Positions 1-7,460 of a stretch of DNA of 64,000 bases are shown here, piece by piece. The translations under genes and the position numbers were made by a program. How positions within the stretch are numbered: the stretch's first letter is position 1; every line of letters starts with the position of its first letter. Source of the DNA: Lawsonibacter sp. (GTDB lineage: Bacteria; Bacillota; Clostridia; Oscillospirales; Oscillospiraceae); assembly GCA_022796195.1 (NCBI GenBank), contig JAAWIE010000002.1:1-64000 (forward strand). Direction: 5' to 3'. The notes under the pieces are model-generated. The model did no database searches, was not told the origin of the DNA, and saw only the letters and a program-made list of their open reading frames with translations.

Positions 1-129
1 GCAGAATGTAACTGCACATAAGTTAATGACAAAATGGTGAAGAAATGGTACAGTAATGGTGAAGATCTAAAGGAACATAACCCGAAAACCATTGATAAAT
101 CAAGACTTTTTAAGGAGACGAAAAGCAAT

Positions 130-1218
130 ATGAAATTAGGCATTGTGGGTCTACCCAATGTAGGCAAAAGCACCCTGTTCAACGCCATCACCAACGCCGG
201 TGCGGAGAGCGCCAACTATCCCTTCTGCACCATTGACCCCAATGTGGGCATGGTGGCTGTGCCCGACACCCGGCTGGACCGCTTAAGCGCGATGTACCAC
301 CCCAAAAAGACCACCCCAGCGGTGATCGAGTTTGTAGACATCGCCGGTCTGGTCAAGGGCGCCAGCCGGGGCGAGGGTCTGGGCAATAAATTTCTGGGCA
401 ACATCCGGGCCACCGACGCAGTGGTCCATGTGGTCCGCTGTTTTGACGATGACAATGTAATCCATGTAGAGGGGACCACCGACCCTGTGCGGGACATGGA
501 CACCATCGACCTGGAATTGGTCATGGCCGACCTGGAGATGGTGGAACGGCGTATTGACAAGGCCAAAAAGGCGGCCAAAGGGGACAAAAAGTTCCTCCAG
601 GAGGCCGCTGATTTTGAGGGCCTGCGGAACTGGCTCAACGACGGCAAATCTGCCCGGAGCTACACCGAAGTGGACATCGCCGCCAAGTACCCCGACTGCG
701 AACTGTTGTCTCTGAAACCGGTGATTTACGCCGCCAATTTGGACGAAGACGGTTTTTCCAATCCGGAAGGGGTAGAATATTATCTTCAGGTGGAACGGCG
801 TGCTAAGGAGCAGGGCGCCCAGGTGATCCCCGTTTGCGCCAAACTGGAGGCGGAGATCGCCCAGCTGGACGCCGGCGAAAAGCAGATGTTTCTGGACGAC
901 CTGGGGGTTTCGGAGTCCGGCCTGGACCGGCTGGTGAAAGCCAGCTACACCCTGTTGGGCCTCATCTCCTATCTCACCTCCGGCGAGGATGAATGCCGGG
1001 CCTGGACCATCACTCGGGGCACCAAAGCGCCCCAGGCGGCAGGCAAGATTCACTCCGACTTCGAGCGGGGCTTCATCCGGGCCGAGGTCACCTCTTATGA
1101 CGACCTGATGGCCTGCGGAACTATGGCCGCTGCCCGAGAAAAGGGCCTCATACGCTCGGAGGGCAAAGAGTATGTGGTACAGGACGGGGATATCATCCTG
1201 TTCCGATTCAACGTGTAA
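130..1218 (+). CDS. ychF: Redox-regulated ATPase YchF (Obg-like P-loop protein)
   Basis: 362 residues, the normal YchF length (about 363). The Walker A motif GLPNVGKST is at residues 6-14, the NYPFCTIDPN switch segment follows near residue 30, and the C-terminal TGS-like domain ends in VQDGDIILFRFNV, the usual YchF ending. YchF is a cytoplasmic Obg-family nucleotidase that prefers ATP, binds ribosomes and is linked to oxidative stress responses (family knowledge). The start at 130 is chosen because AAGGAG lies at 112-117; an in-frame ATG at 34 would add 32 residues absent from the family. The next gene begins 13 bases after the stop and is probably co-transcribed. Confidence 0.97.
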   Translation: MKLGIVGLPNVGKSTLFNAITNAGAESANYPFCTIDPNVGMVAVPDTRLDRLSAMYHPKKTTPAVIEFVDIAGLVKGASRGEGLGNKFLGNIRATDAVVHVVRCFDDDNVIHVEGTTDPVRDMDTIDLELVMADLEMVERRIDKAKKAAKGDKKFLQEAADFEGLRNWLNDGKSARSYTEVDIAAKYPDCELLSLKPVIYAANLDEDGFSNPEGVEYYLQVERRAKEQGAQVIPVCAKLEAEIAQLDAGEKQMFLDDLGVSESGLDRLVKASYTLLGLISYLTSGEDECRAWTITRGTKAPQAAGKIHSDFERGFIRAEVTSYDDLMACGTMAAAREKGLIRSEGKEYVVQDGDIILFRFNV

Positions 1219-1231
1219 GGAGGGGTTTGCT

Positions 1232-1537
1232 TTGGACTTGGGCGCATTTTTGGACGCAGGTATCAAGATGGGATTTCTGACCAGTAAAATGGCGCAGGTG
1301 GAGCAGGAGAGCCACGATCTAAGAGAGCGGGTCTCCAAGCTCCCGCCGGAGCAGCAGTTTACCTTCGCCCTGATGCAAACCCGCAGTTTGGTACGTCTTT
1401 GGCGCACCGTGTCCCCGGAAGACGCAATCAAGCTGACCGCCGGGGTAATGGACATTACAGAGGAGGAACTGCGGGAGGAATTGGACGAGGCGCTGAAGAT
1501 AGCCCGGGAACAGCTGGAAGGGACGGGAACGCTATGA
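1232..1537 (+). CDS. Small hypothetical protein between ychF and the transporter genes
   Basis: 101 residues from a TTG start preceded by a strong AAGGAGGGG at 1217-1225. No family was recognised. The protein is soluble and probably helical, with a charged C-terminal half (TEEELREELDEALKIAREQ) that could form a coiled coil. Its stop overlaps the start of the next gene in an ATGA arrangement, so it is probably translationally coupled to the chromate-type transporter. An ATG at 1268 is an alternative start with no comparable ribosome site. Function unknown. Confidence 0.7.
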   Translation: MDLGAFLDAGIKMGFLTSKMAQVEQESHDLRERVSKLPPEQQFTFALMQTRSLVRLWRTVSPEDAIKLTAGVMDITEEELREELDEALKIAREQLEGTGTL

Positions 1538-2136
1538 ATATCTATCTTGATCTGTTCCTTACCTTTGCCAAGGTGGGAGTCTGCACCTTCGGCGGAGGCT
1601 ATGCCATGCTTCCCATCCTCCAACGGGAGGTTGTGGAGAAAAAGGGATGGGCCACTGACGAGGAACTGACCGACTACTTTGCTGTAGGCCAGTGTACCCC
1701 CGGTATCATTGCCGTTAACACAGCCACCTTCATCGGCACCAAACACAGAGGAATTCCAGGCGGCGTGCTGTCAACCTTGGGGTTGGTCTTTCCCTCCCTG
1801 GTCATCATCACCGCAATTGCTACGTTTCTCTCCAACTTCGCCCAGTTCCCGATGGTCCAGCACGCCTTGGCCGGCATCAACGCCGCTGTAGTGGCCCTCA
1901 TCGCCTCCAGTGTGTTAAAGCTGGGCAAGTCCACCCTGAAAAACGGGGTTGCCGTCGCCATTTTCCTATGTGTGCTAGTCCTAGCCGGGGCCGGAACTTT
2001 GGCCGGCTTTGAGACTTATGGCCCGCTGGCCGCTGTTCTAAACTCCCTGACCTCTCCCGCCGTGCTGATTGTTCTGTCCGGTGCAGCCGGCTTTCTCATT
2101 TACGGAATCGGAAAGAAAGGCGGTGCAGGTAAATGA
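1534..2136 (+). CDS. Chromate transporter family protein, first half
   Basis: 200 residues, a single-domain member of the CHR (ChrA) transporter family. The N-terminal FxxFAKVGxxTFGGGYAMLPIL signature (residues 7-28) and the GQCTPGIIAVNTATFIG motif near residue 60 are typical, and about five or six hydrophobic segments follow. Short CHR proteins occur as adjacent pairs that replace the fused two-domain ChrA; the second half follows immediately with an ATGA overlap at 2133-2136. The family is named for chromate export, but the substrate here is unknown. The start at 1534 overlaps the stop of the preceding gene. Confidence 0.9.
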   Translation: MNIYLDLFLTFAKVGVCTFGGGYAMLPILQREVVEKKGWATDEELTDYFAVGQCTPGIIAVNTATFIGTKHRGIPGGVLSTLGLVFPSLVIITAIATFLSNFAQFPMVQHALAGINAAVVALIASSVLKLGKSTLKNGVAVAIFLCVLVLAGAGTLAGFETYGPLAAVLNSLTSPAVLIVLSGAAGFLIYGIGKKGGAGK

Positions 2137-2696
2137 TTCTTCTGCGGCTGTATTTTGAGTTTGCCAAAGTGGGGCTCTTCGCCGTGGGCGGCGGACTGGC
2201 TACCATTCCATTTCTCCAAAATATGGGGGCCAATACCGGCTGGTTTACCAGCACCGACCTGACTACCATGATTGCCGTGTCCGAGTCCACCCCTGGCCCC
2301 ATGGGGGTCAACATGGCCACCTATGTGGGCTTTGAGACAGCGGGCCTGCCCGGTGCAGTAATTGCCACCCTGGGCCTGATTACCCCTTCGATTATCATTA
2401 TCATGATCATTGCCGGATTTTTGCAGAAATTCCGGCAATCCAAAACGGTGGACGCCATCTTTCAGGGACTTCGCCCCGCCTCTACGGCGCTGATTGCCGC
2501 CGCTGGCCTGTCGGTTGCCATGTCCGTCCTCTTCACCGCCGGCAGCACAACCGAACATGCCTTTTCCGTCCACTGGCCCGCTGTGATTCTGGCGGTAGTG
2601 GTGTTTCTGTGCATGAGGCAGGAAAAGCTGAAAAAACTGCATCCAGTGGTGTTTATCGCCCTTGCGGCAGTGGCCGGCGCAGTTTTCCAGTTTTAG
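2133..2696 (+). CDS. Chromate transporter family protein, second half
   Basis: 187 residues, homologous to the preceding gene. It carries the same FEFAKVGLFAVGGGLATIPFL signature near residues 8-28, an SESTPGPMGVNMATYVG motif equivalent to the first copy's, and several membrane segments. The 4-base overlap with the upstream gene suggests coupled synthesis of a heteromeric transporter. The transporter is placed in the cytoplasmic membrane; the transported anion cannot be told from sequence. Translation stops two bases before the candidate start of the next gene. Confidence 0.9.
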   Translation: MILLRLYFEFAKVGLFAVGGGLATIPFLQNMGANTGWFTSTDLTTMIAVSESTPGPMGVNMATYVGFETAGLPGAVIATLGLITPSIIIIMIIAGFLQKFRQSKTVDAIFQGLRPASTALIAAAGLSVAMSVLFTAGSTTEHAFSVHWPAVILAVVVFLCMRQEKLKKLHPVVFIALAAVAGAVFQF

Positions 2697-2698
2697 CT

Positions 2699-3145
2699 GT
2701 GGAACCGCCCAGAACTTCTAGGGCCATCGCCTCCGTTGGCTGGCCCAGAGCACTGTTCTACCTGCTTCAATTCACTTGGGGGCTGTCCGTCAACTTGGCC
2801 GGCCTGTTGGTATTTCTAATCTGCCGCAGACACGGCCGCAGCGAATCCTTCTACAACAGTGTGGTTACCTATCTGCCGGGAAACCGTGGGGGATTGTCCC
2901 TGGGTATCTTTCTTTTTCTCAGCGTCTCCGGAACCCAGGAGCACTGCGGTCTCTGTACCCATGAATACGGTCACACGATCCAATGCCTGTTCCTTGGCCC
3001 CTTGTATTGGGTCGTTGTCGCCCTCCCAAGCATTATCTGGTACCACTGCTTCGCCGGTTTCCGAGCGAAACGCGGTACTGCGTACGATGCGCTCTATTGT
3101 GAAGGCTGGGCAACCGCCTGGGGCAAAAAATGGAGCGGCGCATAG
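2699..3145 (+). CDS. Small membrane protein with an HEXXH motif
   Basis: 148 residues from a GTG start at 2699. Hydrophobic segments lie near residues 19-42, 65-78 and 97-116, and an HEYGH sequence at 88-92 fits the HEXXH zinc-ligand pattern. A conserved-looking YCEGWATAWGKKW lies near the C-terminus. I recognise the type (small Firmicute membrane proteins with an HEYGH motif, an LGPLY stretch and a C-terminal CEKWA-like motif) but know of no assigned function, and peptidase activity is not shown. The start is uncertain: there is no clear ribosome site, so it may depend on translational coupling to the transporter gene ending at 2696. Confidence 0.65.
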   Translation: MEPPRTSRAIASVGWPRALFYLLQFTWGLSVNLAGLLVFLICRRHGRSESFYNSVVTYLPGNRGGLSLGIFLFLSVSGTQEHCGLCTHEYGHTIQCLFLGPLYWVVVALPSIIWYHCFAGFRAKRGTAYDALYCEGWATAWGKKWSGA

Positions 3146-3154
3146 ATAGAATAA

Positions 3155-3192
3155 ACGTCGGAGAACCTAACCGGTTCTCCGACGTCAATTTT
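3155..3192. terminator. Bidirectional intrinsic terminator between convergent genes
   Basis: A perfect 13-base inverted repeat (ACGTCGGAGAACC at 3155-3167, complement at 3173-3185) has a five-base loop. On the plus strand it is followed by CAATTTTT; on the minus strand the far side reads TTTATTC. It separates the plus-strand transporter genes from the minus-strand coaD group. Confidence 0.85.
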
Positions 3193-3228
3193 TCCGAAGC
3201 TATAAGCTGAACTGAGCCTACAGCGATT

Positions 3229-3762
3229 TCAGCTCTGGTCGGCGGCGTTGAATATCGTGCGCCCGCCCCCCTGAGGGGCTTGCGCCCCAGCGGATGAGGC
3301 GGCGGCATTAGCGGCGGCCCGGAACCGGGCGCGGGACTGCTTGATCTCATCGTAGGCTTCCGCAACTGCTTCCTCGGTGCGGCGCAGGGCATCCTCGCAG
3401 TACTCATTGGCCGAACGCTTCAAAGCGCGGCTGCGTTCCTCTGCCTGACGAATCATATCATTAGCCCGCTGCTTGGCCTGGAGGGCCAGGGTGTCGGAAG
3501 CCAGCAGCTGTTTCGCCCGCTCCTCTGCCGCCCGGACGATGGAATCGGCCTTCCGTTTGGACTCCGCCTCCATCTCCGCCCGGCGTGCCATCATTTTCCG
3601 GGCCTCGGTCAGCTCCATGGGGAACTGGCTGCGGATGTCGTCGATCAGGTCCAGCGCCCGGTCCCGCTCAATGACGCACTTATCGCTGGACAGAGGGGCG
3701 TTTTTTGCCTCGTCAATCATATCAAACAACATATCCAATAATTCTTCCACACCGCTCGCCAT
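3229..3762 (-). CDS. Coiled-coil hypothetical protein downstream of coaD
   Basis: 177 residues, almost entirely charged helix with heptad-like spacing from about residue 45 to 145, rich in Ala, Glu, Arg and Lys, with a short Gly/Ala/Gln tail. It resembles the small coiled-coil proteins, often loosely annotated as ATPase or DivIVA-like, found after coaD in Clostridia, but shows no nucleotide-binding motif or membrane segment. It starts three bases after the coaD stop and is the last gene of the uvrC-rsmD-coaD run, ahead of the terminator at 3155-3192. Function unknown; a structural or cell-division role is only a guess. Confidence 0.8.
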   Translation of the reverse strand: MASGVEELLDMLFDMIDEAKNAPLSSDKCVIERDRALDLIDDIRSQFPMELTEARKMMARRAEMEAESKRKADSIVRAAEERAKQLLASDTLALQAKQRANDMIRQAEERSRALKRSANEYCEDALRRTEEAVAEAYDEIKQSRARFRAAANAAASSAGAQAPQGGGRTIFNAADQS

Positions 3763-3765
3763 CTG

Positions 3766-4263
3766 TCAGCCTTCCTTTCCTTCCATCTCTCTCATGCGCC
3801 GGTTCACATCATCGGCAATCTCCCGGGGGACGAAATCCTCCAGTTTGGCCCCATACCGGGCCATTTCTTTGACGATGGTGGAGCTGAGATAGGTATACTT
3901 TTCGCTGGACGCCAAAAACATGGTCTCCAGCTTGGGGTTCAGCTTGCGATTGATGACCGCCATCTGAACCTCTTGTTCAAAATCGGACACCGCCCGCAAG
4001 CCCTTCACCACCACATGGGCCCGCCTGCGCTTGGCGTAAGCGGCCAGCAGATCACTGGAAAAATCCACCTCTACATTGGGAAACCGGGCGGTGGATTTTT
4101 TCAAAAGCTCGACCCGCTCCTCCGGCGTAAACATGCCCGTCTTCTTGGAGTTTACCATAACGCACACGACAAGGCTGTCGAAACAGGCGGCCGCACGCTT
4201 AATGATGTTCAGATGTCCCAGGGTCACCGGGTCAAAGCTGCCCGGATAGATGGCTGTACTCAT
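3766..4263 (-). CDS. coaD: Phosphopantetheine adenylyltransferase
   Basis: 165 residues, the standard CoaD length. The nucleotidyltransferase motif GSFDPVTLGH is at residues 8-17, and YLSSTIVKEMA near residue 125 corresponds to the ISSTxVRE motif. The enzyme transfers AMP from ATP to 4'-phosphopantetheine to give dephospho-CoA, the fourth step of coenzyme A synthesis. Its start overlaps the rsmD stop by four bases; rsmD-coaD adjacency is very common in Firmicutes. Confidence 0.97.
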   Translation of the reverse strand: MSTAIYPGSFDPVTLGHLNIIKRAAACFDSLVVCVMVNSKKTGMFTPEERVELLKKSTARFPNVEVDFSSDLLAAYAKRRRAHVVVKGLRAVSDFEQEVQMAVINRKLNPKLETMFLASSEKYTYLSSTIVKEMARYGAKLEDFVPREIADDVNRRMREMEGKEG

Positions 4264-4820
4264 TGTTGTCTCACACTCCCGGCCCGGCGGCAGACAGTCA
4301 GCTTAATCTGCCCGTACCGGTACTCACGCCCCGGTTCATAGGGGAAGGCCATCGGGGGAAGGGCCCACTCCGCCCCGCTTTCACACACTATTATACCATA
4401 TTCCCGCAAAATGTCAAACTGTGTCAACTGTTCCAGAGATTTTTCCAGCAAGCCGCTCTGATAAGGCGGGTCCAGAAAAACGACATCGAACTTCTCCCGG
4501 CAGACAGACAGAAAGGAAAGCGCCTCCTCCTGGGCCACCCGGGCCCGGTCCCCAAAGCGGCACAGTTTCACATTCTCCCGCACCAGGGCGGCCGCCTCCC
4601 GCCGCTGGTCCACAAAGGTACAGTGCTCTGCCCCCCGGGACAGGGCCTCCAGCCCCAGCTGGCCAGTGCCCGCATAGAGGTCCAGCACCCGCCGCCCCTC
4701 CAACTCAAACTGAATGATGTTGAACAGCGATTCCTTCACCTTGTCTGTTGTGGGCCGGGTGTCCATTCCCTGGGGCTCCTTTAATTTACGGCCGCGGGCC
4801 GTACCGGAAATAATACGCAT
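4260..4820 (-). CDS. rsmD: 16S rRNA (guanine966-N2)-methyltransferase
   Basis: 186 residues beginning MRIISGTARGRKLK, the classic RsmD N-terminus. The SAM-binding motif VLDLYAGTGQLGLEAL is near residue 45 and the catalytic motif FLDPPY near residue 120. It methylates G966 of 16S rRNA in the small subunit. The ATG at 4820 is chosen because GAAAGGAAG lies just upstream; an in-frame ATG at 4853 would add 11 residues not seen in the family. It lies 29 bases after uvrC and overlaps coaD. Confidence 0.96.
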   Translation of the reverse strand: MRIISGTARGRKLKEPQGMDTRPTTDKVKESLFNIIQFELEGRRVLDLYAGTGQLGLEALSRGAEHCTFVDQRREAAALVRENVKLCRFGDRARVAQEEALSFLSVCREKFDVVFLDPPYQSGLLEKSLEQLTQFDILREYGIIVCESGAEWALPPMAFPYEPGREYRYGQIKLTVCRRAGSVRQQ

Positions 4821-4849
4821 TCCGATCTTCCTTTCTCCAAAGGCTCCTC

Positions 4850-6688
4850 TCAAACGGAGTCTTTTTCGCGGTTCTCCTGGTGAAAATACCCATACACTGC
4901 CTGTGCGGTGTTTTTCGGGACCACCTCCTGAAGTTGTTCCAAAGAGGCGGCTTTTATGGCCTTGATGGTCTTAAAATGCTTCAAAAGCTGTTGGCGGCGT
5001 TTTTCCCCCACCCCCGGTATTTTGTCCAGAAGTGAGATTTTTACATGGCCTGCCTGAAGCTGGCGGTGGTACTCGATGGCAAAGCGGTGGGTCTCCTCCT
5101 GAATCTGCCCGACCAGGGCGAAAACCGCCGGAATGGACTGGATACCGATTTCCCGCCCGTCCGGATGGACCAGCGCCCGGGTACGGTGGCGGTCGTCCTT
5201 CACCATACCAAAGGCGGGAACCTCCAAGTTCAAGGTCTCCAGCACCCGCGCCGCCACCTTTACATGCTCATGTCCGCCATCGATCAGAAGCAAGTCCGGT
5301 TTGTCCGCAAACTTTTCATCCCCGTCCAAATACCGGCGGAACCGGCGGGTGAGCACCTGTTCCATTGAGGCATAGTCATTTGGTCCCTCCATGTCCTTCA
5401 GCTTAAACCGGCGGTAGTCCCGTTTTAAGGGTTTGCCGTCTACATAAACTACCATAGAGGCCACAATGTCGCTGCTCCCTGTGTTGGAGATATCATAGGA
5501 CTCCATTCGCTTCGGGGGGCTGTCCAGGCTGAGCATCTTCCCCAGCGCCTCCAGCAGCTTGTTGCGCCGCTCCTCGTGAGTAGTGGCCCGCTCCACCTCT
5601 TCCCGGGCATTCTGGTTGGCCAGCTTGATCAGGTCCATTTTCGCGCCCCGCTGGGGGGTAACCAGTTCCACCCGGCGGCCCACCTGCTCCGACAGCATCC
5701 GGGTCAGGGGCACCTGGTCGGGCAGTTCGCAGGGAATGAGAATCTGTTTTGGCAGACGGGTGCGGCCCACATAGAACTCCCGCAGTAAGGAGGAAAGCAC
5801 CGCGCCCTCCTCGTCCTCCATGGGCGTCTCCAGCAAGTCAAAGTCCTTAGCCGCCAGTTCCCCATCCAAAAAGTGGAGAACCACAAAACAGCTCTTCGCT
5901 GTCCCACGGAAAAAAACTGCCACATCGGTGTCTGCCAGGGAACCGGCGATTACCTTTTGCCGCTTGCCCAGCAGTTCAATCGCCCGGAGCCGGTCCCGAA
6001 TCTCTGCGGCCCGCTCAAAACGCAGTTCCTCCGCCGCCCGCTCCATCTCCTGCGTCAGGTCCTTCTGCACGTCCTTGAACCGTCCCTCCAGAAGGGACAC
6101 CGCCTGCGCGACGGCCTGCGCATGCTGCTCCCGCAGCTCGTCTCCCCGGCAGTAGCCGTCGCATTTGCCCATGTGAAAGTTGAGGCAGGGCCGTTCCTTA
6201 CCGATATCCCTGGGAAATTTTTTGTTGCAGGAAGGCAGGCGAAGGGCAGTTTTCAGGGCGTCGATAATGCCCTGGGTGCTGTGGCGGCCAGCGTAAGGAC
6301 CAAAATACCGGGCGCTGTCCTCCGCCGCCTTGGAGGCCAGGGAAAATTTGGGGTAAGGCTCGTTGGACAGGCGGATATAGGGGTATCCCTTGCTGTCCTT
6401 CAGTAAAATGTTGTACCGTGGCTGGTGGCGTTTGATGAGGGAACACTCCAGCACCAGAGCCTCAAACTCGCTGTCGGCAATGATAACATCGAAGTGGTCA
6501 ATCTGGGACACCATGGCCCTGGTCTTCTCCGTGTGGGAGGCGGAGTCTTGAAAATACTGGCTCACCCGGTTTTTCAGCGCCTTGGCCTTGCCCACATAGA
6601 TTACAGTACTCTGGGCATCCTGCATGATGTAGACGCCCGGCTTCAACGGCAGACTGTGGGCCTTTTCTTTTAACTCGTCAAAGGTCAT
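4850..6688 (-). CDS. uvrC: Excinuclease ABC subunit C
   Basis: 612 residues, the usual UvrC size. A GIY-YIG nuclease domain occupies the N-terminus (GVY at 18-20, IYVGKAKALKNRV at 30-42), a UVR helical motif (ERAAEIRDRL) lies near residue 210, the RNase H-like endonuclease domain contains ESYDISNTGSSD, and the C-terminus has helix-hairpin-helix segments (DKIPGVGEKR). UvrC makes both incisions around DNA lesions in nucleotide excision repair with UvrA and UvrB. The start at 6688 is selected for GAGGAAG eight bases upstream rather than the ATG at 6709, which has none. First gene of the uvrC-rsmD-coaD run. Confidence 0.97.
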   Translation of the reverse strand: MTFDELKEKAHSLPLKPGVYIMQDAQSTVIYVGKAKALKNRVSQYFQDSASHTEKTRAMVSQIDHFDVIIADSEFEALVLECSLIKRHQPRYNILLKDSKGYPYIRLSNEPYPKFSLASKAAEDSARYFGPYAGRHSTQGIIDALKTALRLPSCNKKFPRDIGKERPCLNFHMGKCDGYCRGDELREQHAQAVAQAVSLLEGRFKDVQKDLTQEMERAAEELRFERAAEIRDRLRAIELLGKRQKVIAGSLADTDVAVFFRGTAKSCFVVLHFLDGELAAKDFDLLETPMEDEEGAVLSSLLREFYVGRTRLPKQILIPCELPDQVPLTRMLSEQVGRRVELVTPQRGAKMDLIKLANQNAREEVERATTHEERRNKLLEALGKMLSLDSPPKRMESYDISNTGSSDIVASMVVYVDGKPLKRDYRRFKLKDMEGPNDYASMEQVLTRRFRRYLDGDEKFADKPDLLLIDGGHEHVKVAARVLETLNLEVPAFGMVKDDRHRTRALVHPDGREIGIQSIPAVFALVGQIQEETHRFAIEYHRQLQAGHVKISLLDKIPGVGEKRRQQLLKHFKTIKAIKAASLEQLQEVVPKNTAQAVYGYFHQENREKDSV

Positions 6689-6714
6689 AAGCGTTTCTTC
6701 CTCCTGCACAACAT

Positions 6715-6742
6715 CAAAAAAGGCGCCGCGTTGCGGCGCCTT
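6715..6742 (-). terminator. Intrinsic terminator after ptsH
   Basis: On the minus strand AAGGCGCCGC, loop AAC, GCGGCGCCTT is followed by TTTTGATG. It lies between the end of ptsH and the start of uvrC, separating the two transcription units. Confidence 0.88.
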
Positions 6743-6758
6743 TCGTGATTGGGGGTGT

Positions 6759-7022
6759 TTACTCGGAGAAATCGGAAGAGATCATCTTGTACAGAGCCTC
6801 CACCGCTTCCTTCTCGTCGGCACCGTCGGCAATCAGCTTGATGGGGGTGCCCTTTACTATGCCAAGAGACAAAACACCCAGCAAGCTCTTCGCGTTGACC
6901 TTACGCTCCTCTTTCTCCACCCAGATGGTACTCTTAAACTCGTTCGCCTTCTGGATGAAAAAGGTGGCAGGTCTGGCGTGGAGACCGACCTGGTTGTTTA
7001 CGACGGCTTCCTGACTATACAT
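6759..7022 (-). CDS. ptsH: Phosphocarrier protein HPr
   Basis: 87 residues, the usual HPr size. The phosphoacceptor His15 sits in GLHARP and the regulatory Ser46 in NAKSLLGV, so both the PTS relay from enzyme I and HPr-kinase control (CcpA coregulation) look possible. This distinguishes it from Crh, which lacks His15. The ATG at 7022 follows GGAGG at 7031-7035; the ATG at 7064 would add an unrelated 14-residue extension. It is monocistronic here, with its own promoter and terminator, rather than next to ptsI. Confidence 0.95.
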   Translation of the reverse strand: MYSQEAVVNNQVGLHARPATFFIQKANEFKSTIWVEKEERKVNAKSLLGVLSLGIVKGTPIKLIADGADEKEAVEALYKMISSDFSE

Positions 7023-7059
7023 ATCGCGTACCTCCGCCCTATTTATAGGATGTGTGCTT

Positions 7060-7089
7060 AGCATAGCAGATTTATCCCGGTTTCGTCAA
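7060..7089 (-). promoter_or_regulatory. Sigma-A promoter for ptsH
   Basis: On the minus strand TTGACG (7084-7089), an 18-base spacer and TATGCT (7060-7065) lie about 40 bases upstream of the ptsH start. Confidence 0.7.
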
Positions 7090-7460
7090 TGGATATTTGC
7101 ACAAATATTACCGGAATTTTTGCCCGCTTTTACGGGATAAATTTCGGTTTTTGCTCTGTTTTTTCCAACTAAGATGCAACAATCGACTGATTCAGCCTAT
7201 TTCCTCCTTTTTTTGAAAGAAATCTCCATTTGTCATAAACATAAATTTTTCTAAGATCTGTTCCGGTTTTCTACTGGTATCCTTGTAACATTCCTGCACA
7301 TTTCCCAAAATCATCCATTTTATCCTGACGTCCGCCTTTCTGGACGGAACCGGAACGCAGTCTCAGCCCCGGTCCCATTCCAAAATGACCATCCACAAGC
7401 AAAAACTCGGCTTTCTTTTCTCTGTTTCCTTGCATGCGCCATTTGTCTGCCTGCATCCCA
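7090..7460. other. AT-rich intergenic region with no supported gene
   Basis: About 370 bases between ptsH and the gamma-glutamyltransferase gene. It is AT-rich with several T-runs. A weak inverted repeat (CGTCC...GGACG near 7330-7350) could end transcription of the transferase gene. A minus-strand reading frame extends into it from 7507, but it overlaps the transferase end and shows no recognisable protein. No RNA gene was recognised. Confidence 0.5.

Noticed and set aside
283..1746. Minus-strand open frame of 487 codons
   Set aside because: It lies antisense to ychF and the next two genes, has no ribosome site and follows GC-driven third-position bias.
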